Source: Chara braunii (lineage: Eukaryota; Streptophyta; Charophyceae; Charales; Characeae). From it: a stretch of 24,866 bases of DNA. The stretch covers positions 3,341,071-3,365,936 of the forward strand of contig BFEA01000031.1 of the NCBI GenBank assembly GCA_003427395.1, written 5' to 3'. Below the pieces are notes generated by a model. It did not search any database. It saw only the letters and a list, made by a program, of their open reading frames with translations, and was not told where the DNA came from. Positions 17,975 through 24,866 of this stretch are shown here, in pieces. The position numbers were made by a program, and so were the translations under genes. Every line of letters starts with the position of its first letter. Within the stretch, counting starts at the first letter, position 1.

Positions 17975-17994
17975 CCCATTCTTTTAAGAATGGG
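17975..17994. repeat. Near-perfect palindrome CCCATTCTT/AAGAATGGG
   Basis: 9-bp arms around a central TT. It immediately precedes the tRNA-like A box and may be the folded 5' end of a small retroelement. Confidence 0.55.
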
Positions 17995-18055
17995 AGCTAG
18001 CTCAGTAGGTTACTAGTGGCCTTAGAAATGAGGGATGTGGGGATTGAAGCTTTTT
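17991..18055 (+). ncRNA. tRNA-like sequence with Pol III-type boxes
   Basis: TAGCTCAGTAGG at 17998-18009 matches the A-box consensus completely. GGATTGAAGCT at 18041-18051 matches six of the nine fixed B-box positions about 32 bp downstream, and T5 at 18051-18055 would be a Pol III terminator. The total of about 65 bases is tRNA-sized, but no cloverleaf could be drawn. It is best read as the head of a tRNA-derived SINE or a decayed tRNA. Confidence 0.35.
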
Positions 18056-19480
18056 GACCGTTGAGACTAGGTCCTTTTGATAGGGAGCTCTACAGTATTT
18101 TGGCCCCGACTCCGGGAAGCGGGGGGGCTTGAACTCGTGACCTACGGATTAAGAGTAGTTGGGATAAGGCTCCTCCGGTGACAGATGCCGACAGTTGGCA
18201 CAACGGGGTCGTTAGTAGTAAGTTTTTCCTTCCTCCTGATTTCCTTTCCTTTTATTTATTTATTTTTATTTTGGTTAGGTTCGATTTTGGGCCCCGCGGA
18301 TGGATGCTTGGATCTCTCATGAATCTGACTCCGAAAAGAGGGAAGATTCAGCGAGAGAAGATTTTGTAGAAGGAGCCGGTAGAACCGGGTCTGTCCGGCG
18401 CTGGGGTCTCCTGCGGAGGACGGGCATAGGACGAAGAGGGAATGCGAGGAAGGAAGGAAGGCAGGATGTGCAAAAGAAAGAGGCTGGCACGAGAACGACA
18501 CACGCAAACAGTCGGGAGAGCTTAAGGAGACAGTCAAGATAGCGCCGGAGTAGGAGAGAGAAAAGCGCAAGAGGAAGGAGAAGAAGGAGGAAGGAGAGGA
18601 AAGAGGAGAAGGAGAAGGAAGGAGAATGAGAGGGAGGAAAAGACTTACCTCCCTTACACCCCACAACGAAGACATCCAGGCGTGGATCTTGGGACATCGT
18701 ACTTGAAGTACGAAGAGCATCGACAGATCCGCTACGGTTGACCACGATGACGAAGAAAGAAGCGAAAAGGGGAAACGGGTAAGTCCCGGATCGCGACTTA
18801 TCTCACTTGTACGGCCATCGATCAAATGAGCAAAGTCGAATGAACCCTCCACTAGGCTTAGTAAGGGTATACTACTACCTACCTTTGTGCGTGTAATCGT
18901 GTAAGTGTGTGCGTATGTGTGTGAGAAGAGAGAGAGAAAGGGGGGGAGGAGAGAGAAAGAAGAAGAAGTAGAAAGAAGAAAGAGAAGTGGGGATAACACG
19001 GGGAGCAGATGAAATGGTACGCAGGGAGCAGTCGAGGATGACCACGTGGGAAGCAGGAGAAAAGAAAGAAAAAGGAAGGGATCGAGAGAAAGTGAAAGAG
19101 ACTACACCTTCATTTACCTGTACCTGACCACGATTTAGACCGCATGCACTTTGAATAAGACGAGTGAAGGCGCATGCGAGTGAAGAAGTAGGACGACACA
19201 TGGAGAAAGGAGAAACGGTGATAGAGGGCGAGTAGCAGAAGGAGACAACAACGAAGAGAAAGTAAAAGAAGGAGAAGAAGGAGAGAAGAAAAAAGGGTAA
19301 GGGGGGACTGTGCCAAGCTATCCATTATGTGGCTCTGACAGGCGCTACTTCATTTCTTCTTGGTCTTTTGCCTTCCTGGAAATGCTCCAAGATGCGCGCC
19401 CGACAGTTGGCTCTCGTGTCAATGCTACTCCCGACAAGTCCTCATCCGAAGAGCAACTGCCAAGCAGATTGAATGCTGAT
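18056..19480. other. GA-rich stretch with possible minus-strand splice donors
   Basis: The plus strand is strongly purine-rich at 18540-18640 and 18930-19290, so long minus-strand frames here are Ser/Leu/Phe-rich and probably not real. Two sites match splice donors on the minus strand: AGGTAAGT (about 18643-18650) and CAGGTAAAT (about 19113-19121). 18820-18860 carries a weak family-core relative (GTCGAATGAACCCTCCACTA). A degenerate tRNA T-arm-like string lies on the minus strand at 18127-18160. Confidence 0.4.
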
Positions 19481-19499
19481 TGTTTCGATCATACAATGC

Positions 19500-19965
19500 A
19501 AAACCTGCTTAACTTCATGACACTCCCGTTGAAAGGATGTATATACCGAAAGAACATGAAAATATACGCCGCACTATGAGTATGTGTGTGTGTGAGTCTT
19601 CAACCCCGTGGCTGACAGCGTGATATCTTCGACGAAAGGGTTAACAAAATCGATCGAATCTTTGAAATATACATTGCCATGCTCGATTTTTGTGTTTGTG
19701 TGTGTGTCGCGGGGAGCTCACGACATTTCCATCGATATAGATGAGCGAAATCAAAATGAATCTACCGCTATAAGATGGAAGTATACAATCCTACATTGCG
19801 TGTGTGAGTGTGTATGGGTAATGAACCGAGCGGCTGAACCCGCCACTTCCATCGATAGGATGAACAAAATCGAATGAATCTCTTGCTAGAACATGGAAAT
19901 ATACCCTTTACACTTATCTTTGTTGCACGCGTGTGTGCGTGTGAATGTATGGGTGTGTGAGATAG
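19500..19965 (+). repeat. Tandem array of about 110-bp units containing the family core
   Basis: Four units are marked by (A/G)TATAC at 19562, 19667, 19781 and 19899 (spacings 105, 114 and 118). Each combines a core-like half (ATCGAT...AAATCGAATGAATCT...GAACATGGAAATATAC) with a GTGTGTGAGTGTG half. The last unit keeps the core best (CTTGCTAGAACATGGAAATA). Units are strongly diverged from each other. Confidence 0.65.
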
Positions 19966-20503
19966 AGAAAGAGGGAGTGTTGCCCGATCACCAATGATAG
20001 TCCGCGCGACCGTCGGGCGACCATCTTCCAAGCACGACACCCTTCAATTTGAATGCACTCGACCGGAAAGAGAGATTATATACATCCAATGTATTCTTAT
20101 TATTACTAGCGTTGTTTTGTTAGATAGCGCATTGAGGAAAACGCACAAACGGGCTGAAGACGACAATGACACAGTGAGACTGGCATAGCGATCAACGGAA
20201 GAACAAACGAAAGTGAAAGGCAGAAGTGACAAATGCATGCATGAGGAAGAGGAGAAGAGGCATGTAAGGTTGGAGCACGAACGGGAGAGGGGAAGCGAAC
20301 GCTGCGAAGGAAAGAAAGGAAAACGTACGCAGCACGACAAAGACGAGCATAGAATGAGCGGCGGCCTTGAAAAACTGTGAGTAACAACTCACCTGTCAAG
20401 TAGACCAGCCCGTGAATCGCGGATGAATGGAGCCACAACGCCCTTATCACGTGACTGTATCTTCCAAAAAAAAAAGATGGCTGGTATACATCAGTTTTCT
20501 CTG
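19966..20503. other. Spacer without a recognised gene
   Basis: GA-rich in part (20165-20345). A CAGGTGAGTT donor-like site lies on the minus strand at about 20386-20395, following a plausible short coding piece. An A10 run at 20467-20476 would form a pyrimidine tract for the minus strand. No protein similarity recognised. Confidence 0.35.
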
Positions 20504-20582
20504 ATTATTTATTTATTATTATAATTATCATTATTATTATTATTATTATTATTAGTAATAACAGTATTATTATTATTATAAC
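20504..20582 (+). repeat. (TTA)n microsatellite
   Basis: Interrupted ATT/TTA trinucleotide repeats. Confidence 0.85.
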
Positions 20583-20631
20583 TTGATCATAATTGCAAAC
20601 TCGGCTATGTACGCACAAAGAGGGCTGCGTA

Positions 20632-20986
20632 CCTGGGCCGATGCGCACTACGCTGATGAATCCAACAAGTCACTTACCTGGGTCGAAAAGACTCTAGTAA
20701 TATTCTTAAGGGTCATCGTGACGGGGATAGACTGTCGTAATTATCAGTCTTGAACAAGGATTGCCTAATAAGCGTGAGTCATCAGCTCGCGTTGATTACG
20801 TCCCTGCCCTTTGTATACACCGCTCGTCGCTCCTACCGATTGAGTGGTCCGGTGAAGTATCCGGATCGTTGTGATCTCAGCGGTTGCCGCTGGGAATATT
20901 GATTAGAAGTTCATTGGACCTTATCATCTAAAAAGAGGGGATGTCGTAATAAGGTCTCCGTAGGCAAACCTGCGGAAGGATCACTG
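20632..20986 (+). pseudogene. 18S rRNA 3' fragment, decayed
   Basis: The sequence follows nuclear 18S rRNA from the CTGGGCCG..GCGC(A)CTAC..CTGATG block to the 3' end GGAAGGATCA. Intermediate landmarks include TCATCGTGACGGGGATAGA, GCGTGAGTCATCAGCTCGCG, GTCCCTGCCCTTTGTA and GTCGCTCCTACCGATTGA. It is broken: the near-universal GTACACACCGCCCGTC and AAGTCGTAACAAGG segments carry several substitutions, mostly transitions. The decoding-site adenine equivalent to E. coli A1493 is T (20942). About four fifths of the gene upstream is missing. The sequence after 20986 may be ITS1, but nothing proves it. Confidence 0.88.
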
Positions 20987-21239
20987 ACACGTGAACGACC
21001 GATCCTCGGGATGTAGGACGCTGGCTTACTCTTCCTTTTGTCGCCTTGCCCCATCCTGCCTAAACTCGCCTTTCCCTTCCAGTTCAGTTCCGTCTTCGAT
21101 TTTATGCAGTAGGAAAATGAGATCACGCGGGAGGAATGTGATCGTCGGAGAGAGGCAGCTATGGCGGTGTCACGGGGTACGTACCTGGCCACTCACTGTT
21201 GATACCTGCATCCAAGAGAGAAGGGCGTGTGCGAGGGAG
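20987..21239. other. Sequence downstream of the 18S fragment
   Basis: It may include a former ITS1 (no 5.8S was found). No gene is recognised. The minus-strand frame over 20911-21192 is a shadow of the rRNA fragment. Confidence 0.35.
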
Positions 21240-21345
21240 GACAACCAGACCGGGTGAGGGGGAGACGGACACGGACCAGGCGAGGGGGCCGCATGTATCC
21301 TCCCGAGGTGTAGCGGAAGATTCATTCTCATTTCGCATGTTTGGT
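21240..21345 (-). mobile_element. Single arm of the foldback/MITE family
   Basis: Read on the minus strand it gives CACTCACCAAACATGCGAAA, then GAATGAATCTTCCGCTACAC, then GGATACATGCGGCCCCC. This matches the terminal arm of the foldback element at 23932 (ACTCACCAAATGTGC, GAATGAATCTTC, AATACGCCGCTAGGGTCCC). No second arm was found nearby. Confidence 0.55.
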
Positions 21346-21447
21346 GAGTGTTAGTGTTAGTACTCATGTTGGTAGTAGGAGCAGGAGAGGGAGAGGGAAG
21401 TAAGAACGGGGGAGACGATCAGACCTCGAAGACGAAGACAAGCATGA

Positions 21448-21843
21448 GAGAAGTGTATTGCGTGGTCAGGCAAGTGCCATGATTACTGTCACCACCGTAC
21501 TCCGTGGCTGCGTGCTGGGATCCTTGGGGCTAATGATGATCTGGTGTCTGTTGCGGCAATGACCCTGGGGTCCCGGACCATTGATCTCAACTTGAGATCC
21601 ATGCTTATGGCCAGTCTGGCGGCACTGTTTACTGATGCCTGCAGTATGGCTGTGGGGGAGTATATCTCCGTCTATTGTCAGCGACACACGAAGATTGGTG
21701 ATCTGGAGAAAAAGAGAGAAGGGACGGTAGTAGGTTTGGATAGGTTTCAGATTCTTCGGATGTATCTCAGAACTAAAAGAAGTCAAAAGAAGAGGGAGAG
21801 AGCTACTTACCTATTGCAGGACTGGTCATTGCCGCCATCATAG
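21448..21843 (+). CDS. VIT/CCC1 (VTL/nodulin-21-like) iron transporter exon
   Basis: The open frame starts after a TGA at 21445-21447. It contains HHRTPWLRAGILGANDDLVS (residues 15-34) and, after a short loop, ACSMAVGEYISVYCQR. These are the two signatures of the CCC1/VIT1 family: H..R..WLRAAVLGANDGLVS with TM1, and ACSMA.GE.(V/I)SV with TM2. Members move iron or manganese into the vacuole. The usual NDGL is NDDL here. The match ends near LEKKREG (about 21724). A GT at 21727 could be a donor, and TTACCTATTGCAG (21812-21824) reads as an acceptor for a further plus-strand exon. The C-terminal half (TM3-TM5) was not found, and no start Met fits, so it is a partial gene or a pseudogene fragment. 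Confidence 0.68.
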   Translation, partial: EKCIAWSGKCHDYCHHRTPWLRAGILGANDDLVSVAAMTLGSRTIDLNLRSMLMASLAALFTDACSMAVGEYISVYCQRHTKIGDLEKKREGTVVGLDRFQILRMYLRTKRSQKKRERATYLLQDWSLPPS

Positions 21844-21884
21844 TACAACACACCCTCACTTTGAATGTATCATTCTTATTAATT

Positions 21885-21887
21885 TAC

Positions 21888-21945
<58 letters not shown>

Positions 21946-21946
21946 G
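21885..21946 (+). repeat. (ATT)n microsatellite
   Basis: About 20 uninterrupted ATT units. Confidence 0.92.
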
Positions 21947-22137
21947 CAATCAGACATGTCTTCTTCAACATCCAGCAGATATGCAGGCAGATGACGAACA
22001 AAGCTAGCAACTTGTGCCGACATAAAACTCAGAAATAGCAAAGTAACTGTTATGAACACGGTCCAGATTCAGAACAACTGTATTCCCGACAGTTTGTTCA
22101 AGCGCACACCACTCTGGATCTCCCCGGATGTCCCGTA

Positions 22138-22360
22138 CTCACACACAGGCAGCTGCGTGTACACAGACAGACACACACGCGGAGACATATGCACAGAGAA
22201 ACACACACTGAGAAACACACAGAGACATACAGAGAAGACACAGTGGGACATACACAGACACACAATGCACACTGACACATACACTGTGGCACACACAAGG
22301 TGACAAAGTCACACCGTGACAGGTACACTGTAACAGAGCCACTGTGACACAGACACACAC
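22138..22360 (+). repeat. Degenerate GACACAC-type simple repeat
   Basis: ACACAGACA, GAGACATA and GTGACA variants with no strict period. It probably lies in an intron if the minus-strand gene below is real. Confidence 0.7.
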
Positions 22361-22553
22361 ATGCTACACTCTACCAGCTACGGCCGTCACCACCTACCCC
22401 ATCCTATGGCTACTTCCTTACCCACTACATTCCCCGGGCATCTGCAGGCCACCGTTGCACGAGCCGCTGTAGCAGCGGCTCTGCGTGGCTTACGCGGGGA
22501 TGAAGGAATGGCTCGGCACTACATCTTGATTTAAACTCTTGATTTGTACTGAC
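22361..22553. other. Spacer, open on the plus strand
   Basis: CTGCAGGCCACCGTTGCACG and following bases (about 22440-22530) translate on the plus strand to an Ala/Arg-rich helix-like stretch (ARAAVAAALRGLRGDEGMAR). It could be part of an exon but matches no family that I recognise. Confidence 0.25.
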
Positions 22554-22606
22554 CTGTTCCATCGGCCATGGTGCTCACAGTCCCTCGTGGTACTTGCTGA
22601 ACTGGA
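22554..22606 (-). CDS. Candidate exon 2 of an unrecognised minus-strand gene
   Basis: 53 nt between a CTGTGGCTGTCCCAG acceptor and a GTCAGT donor. Its phase completes the split codon of the exon at 23024-23211 (AG+T) and then reads SPVQQVPRGTVSTMADG without a stop. It rests on splice-site logic only. Confidence 0.35.
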
Positions 22607-22615
22607 CTGGGACAG

Positions 22616-22750
22616 CCACAGTCTGAAACAGACAGACTCAGACTAGGACAGACACGGTCGGAGACAGATAGACGCAGTTTGGGACAGACGGGCACAGTCT
22701 GAGCCAGACAGACGCAGTTTGAGACAGACAAAAACAGTCTGACAAGACTG
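22616..22750 (+). repeat. 21-22-bp minisatellite of the GACAGAC..CAGTCTGAG type
   Basis: About six diverged units alternating GACAGACG and CAG(T/A)(C/T)TG(A/G)G. Units are internally palindromic (CAGACTG-like). Confidence 0.6.
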
Positions 22751-22980
22751 ACACACAAATACAGTAGAATACATACATACACAGCGACACACACGTGAAT
22801 ACACGGTCACAATGGCATACCCGCGCAACAGGTACGAACACACTCAGTGACACAGTCACGCCCAACGGAGCACAGTCACACACTGGCTGTGACATACAAC
22901 GACACTGAGACATACACAGACTCGGGGGCACACACAAATACCGTGACACTTATTCGGACGTTGTGACAGTCACAGGTAAC
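22751..22980 (+). repeat. Degenerate CACA/GTGACA simple repeat
   Basis: A continuation of the dinucleotide-like composition: ACACACGTGAATACAC, GTGACACAGTCAC and similar. No gene. Confidence 0.6.
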
Positions 22981-23023
22981 ATGCCCACTTAACCGCATAC
23001 AAGCAGATAAAAGGGGCACTTAC

Positions 23024-23211
23024 CTTGCATTGACGATGGTCTGCATGGGCGACATCTTCAAGTACTTCGGGTTGCTGCTGATGTCAACAGTTGCGCTGTC
23101 ATTTCGTAGGCTGTAGTAAGAGGTGTGGGAGTAGGCTGGGCACTGAGCACCAAGTAGGAGAGTGAAACGGACCAGACTCTCGTATGGAGAGAGTTTTGCT
23201 CCACTGGACAT
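23024..23211 (-). CDS. Candidate first exon of an unrecognised protein
   Basis: ATG at 23209-23211 opens a frame of 62 codons plus two bases, ending exactly at a consensus donor (CAAG then GTAAGT at 23023-23018). The translation starts MSSGAKLSPYESLVRFTLLL and includes CPAYSHTSYYSLRND and YLKMSPMQTIVNA. It is mixed, non-repetitive and protein-like, unlike the repeat shadows around it. No domain was recognised. The next exon may be 22554-22606. A long intron would contain the simple repeats between them. Confidence 0.45.
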
Positions 23212-23267
23212 GGGTTTTCAGTACTACGAACCTCCATTGGGATATTATTGATGCAATCTGTGTTACC

Positions 23268-23355
23268 GCGCGTTCATTGAACGCGCGTTTCGCGTTCAGG
23301 GTATGAACGCGGTAAACGCACGTTCACTGGACGCGCGTGAACGCGTTTGACGCGT
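23268..23355. repeat. AACGCG/CGCGTT palindrome cluster
   Basis: A perfect hairpin GCGCGTTCA-T-TGAACGCGC (23268-23286) is followed by at least six more CGCGTT, AACGCG or ACGCGC motifs to 23355. It is CpG-dense in an otherwise CpG-poor area. Confidence 0.65.
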
Positions 23356-23500
23356 TTGCGCAGGGGGTTGTGCAGGGTCGGGGGGGGCCTTTGTGCAGTG
23401 TGGGGAGTTCCGGTGATGCTTGGGGGGACTGTAGGCAGTGTGAGGAGTGGTGGCGGTGCTTGGGGGGAGGCTGTGGGCCAATGCCCCAGGNAAAANGGGN

Positions 23501-23533
<33 letters not shown>

Positions 23534-23587
23534 GTGTGCGTGAAATTGTGCATCTGTTTGTGTGTGAATGTGTGTGCGTGTGTGTGT
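23356..23587. other. G-rich stretch, A tract and ambiguous bases
   Basis: A G-rich region (GGGGGG runs at 23379-23460) runs into ambiguous bases at 23491, 23496 and 23500 and then an A tract (23501-23531), followed by a GTGTGTG-like repeat. The ambiguous bases sit at the edge of the homopolymer and look like a polishing problem. Confidence 0.5.
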
Positions 23588-23752
23588 GAAGGGTCCTTTT
23601 TTTTTTCTTTTTGGGGCGGGCGGGAAAATCCCCCTAACACAGGCACGAGTGGGATTTTCCCGCCCGCCCCAAAGAGGAAAAAGAAAGGCTAGCAGCCATG
23701 TAATCTGTCCCAAAAAAAAGGCCCCCTAACACAGGCACGGGTGAGGACCCTT
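23588..23752. repeat. Hairpin (foldback) with 23-bp perfect arms
   Basis: TTTGGGGCGGGCGGGAAAAT CCC at 23610-23632 is the perfect reverse complement of 23651-23673, around an 18-nt loop. Outside these the T-rich left side pairs roughly with the A-rich right side (to about 23690), and GAAGGGTCC (23588) pairs with GGACCCTTC (to 23752). Confidence 0.75.
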
Positions 23753-23777
23753 CAGATAGCCTCGCAGCCATGTAGCG
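23630..23777 (+). repeat. Direct duplication of about 90 bp overlapping the hairpin
   Basis: CCCCTAACACAGGCACGAGT G at 23631 recurs at 23724 with one change. GGCTAGCAGCCATGTA (23687) corresponds to GCCTCGCAGCCATGTA (about 23759). Confidence 0.65.
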
Positions 23778-23931
23778 CAGACCCCCCTCCAAAATCAAGG
23801 CTGGCAGTTATTATGAGGTAGAGCTCGACTGGCCGAATATATATACTCAAGATTCGACTTCAGGTCTGTGTTTCAGCAGTTATGGGTTGCTCACGAAGCT
23901 AGGGCCTGCTGGTCTCTGCACGTGACTCTTA
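23778..23931. other. Spacer before the terminal foldback element
   Basis: No gene recognised. A TATATATA string at 23837-23844 is the only promoter-like feature and has nothing obvious downstream. Confidence 0.35.
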
Positions 23932-24866
23932 GGGCGTGGCGGCACTACTCACCAAATGTGCAAAGCTAGAATGAATCTTCTGCAGAACATGGAATAATAC
24001 GCCGCTAGGGTCCCATTGTATTTTCCTCTTTGGTATTCACGGCAGCCACAGCAGAGAAAGAACAAAAAGGAAAAAAAACGAAAAGAAACTTCACTTACCC
24101 CGTCATAGCCATCAGGTACATCTTTACCAGGTTCCAGTGGGACTGTGCCCGTACTGAACAGTACCCCTTATGCTGTGATCATGGTTGGATGCAGGCTGCA
24201 AGAGTACCACTTTGACTATGAGGTGAGCTTGGCAGTCTGTGTCCCAGCGTGCAATCCACCCTGCCTCTCGGGCAGGGTGACAGAAGAAAAAAAAAACAAA
24301 AAGCAACATCATGCACGACCCAAACTTGCTGGCCAGATACTTCCATGGGGCCCTAAGGAGACTGTACCCTCTGAAACCAAAAAACAAAAGCAAAACAGGA
24401 TGTGGGCCCATATCGCGGCCAGATACAGGATTCAACAGTAGTATGTGAGTGCGAGTTGAGGTTGGCAGTTTATGTCTACGGGTGGAATCCGCCCTCCCTT
24501 TCTGACAGGGCAATGATTCGACCAATAAAACTCAAAAAGAAAAAACACAACCACTTTCGAGCACGTACCTCACTTACTGGCCAGATACATTACTCAAAGA
24601 ACAGCTGGCCTTTCCACCTCTGTGAAGGCCTTCACGGACGTGGTGTTTTCAAAGTGATGGCATGTACCTAATGGCTATGACGGGGTAAGTGAAGTTCTTT
24701 TTTGTTTTTTTTTTACTTGTATTTTTGTCTTTTTGTTCTTTCTCTGCTGTGGCTGCCGTGAATACCAGAGAAGAAAATACATTGGGACCCTGGCGGCGTA
24801 TTCTTCCATGTTCTGCAGAAGATTCATTCTAGTTTTGCACATTTGGTGAGTAGTGCAGCCAAGCCC
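23932..24866. mobile_element. Foldback transposon with arms of about 190-200 bp
   Basis: The left arm 23932-24120 and right arm 24664-24866 are reverse complements at most positions. Both run GGGC(G/T)TGGC(G/T)GCACTACTC, ACCAAATGTGCAAA, the family core (GAATGAATCTTCTGCAGAAC ATGG), AATACGCCGC, GGTATTCACGGCAGCCACAG, an A-rich tract, and CTTCACTTACCCCGTCATAG. The loop (24121-24663) encodes nothing recognised and holds a direct duplication of about 235-245 bp (GGCAGT(C/T)T(G/A)TGTC at 24231 and 24464; CTGGCCAGATAC at 24329 and 24577). The left end is preceded by CTCTTA, so the terminus may be TAGGGC. The right end coincides with the window end, so any target-site duplication is out of view. The ends and core are shared with the MITEs at 329 and 12266. 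Confidence 0.78.

Noticed and set aside
18127-18170. Minus-strand tRNA-Lys(CUU)-like anticodon and T-arm (CTCTTAA, GAGTTCAAGCCC)
   Set aside because: Stems do not pair properly and no D arm or acceptor stem is present. At best a decayed tRNA-derived fragment.
18256-18999. 247-codon minus-strand frame with many Ser/Leu/Phe
   Set aside because: It reads the complement of GA-rich DNA, has no domain, and is cut by donor-like sites. It is more likely shadow translation.
20632-20986. Functional 18S rRNA gene
   Set aside because: Most of the gene is missing, and near-universal positions, including the decoding adenine, are mutated.
1-24866. CRISPR array, phage genes or bacterial operons
   Set aside because: No regularly spaced identical repeats with unique spacers, no bacterial-type gene packing, and the coding content is clearly eukaryotic.

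Overview
This window is nuclear DNA from a repeat-rich eukaryote. The evidence is non-LTR retrotransposon coding sequence, a PR-1/CAP secreted protein gene, a Ulp1-type SUMO-protease-like reading frame, decayed copies of U6 snRNA and 18S rRNA, long homopolymer and dinucleotide tracts, and consensus GTAAGT splice donors. The style of the LINE proteins, the plant-like CAP domain and a VTL/nodulin-like iron-transporter exon suggest a streptophyte, perhaps a charophyte alga such as Chara. That is inference from family resemblance, not a demonstrated match. There are no bacterial operons, CRISPR arrays or phage genes.

Positions 1-711 hold a dispersed repeat that carries a small inverted-repeat element (MITE). 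At 712-7532 the repeat is interrupted by one large LINE insertion. The 5' part of the LINE (ORF1, endonuclease, most of the reverse transcriptase) lies on the minus strand (724 to about 5320). The 3' part (end of the RT, zinc knuckle, 3'UTR, AATAAA, poly(A)) lies on the plus strand (about 5321 to 7520). A 12-bp target-site duplication with one mismatch flanks the whole insertion. A second copy of the host repeat at 11758-11898 preserves the empty site. This is the structure expected of a twin-primed LINE insertion. The element is dead, with several stops and frameshifts.

Positions 7960-8859 are the best candidate for a living gene: an intronless CAP-domain secreted protein. Positions 8860-13000 are T-rich spacer, minisatellites, a U6-derived chimeric retropseudogene with a poly(A) tail (minus strand), rearranged copies of the host repeat, and more MITEs. 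Positions 12700-14040 are mainly microsatellite around an assembly gap. Positions 15485-16327 (minus) hold a Ulp1/C48 protease-like reading frame with its catalytic residues intact but an in-frame stop upstream. Positions 17075-20600 are tandem repeats, GA-rich sequence and a tRNA-like sequence with a T run. Positions 20632-20986 are a decayed 3' third of 18S rRNA. Positions 21448-21843 hold an exon of a VIT/CCC1 iron-transporter-like protein. Positions 22554-23211 hold two plausible exons of an unrecognised minus-strand gene. The window ends in foldback elements.

The most unusual thread is one short core motif, close to GAATCTTCCGCTAGAACATG. It recurs in both orientations at eight or more places, inside elements of very different size: MITEs of about 120 bp, a foldback element of about 940 bp, and a tandem array of about 110-bp units. 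It appears to define one non-autonomous transposon family whose ends read GGGCCTCGCTGCACTACTC or a variant.
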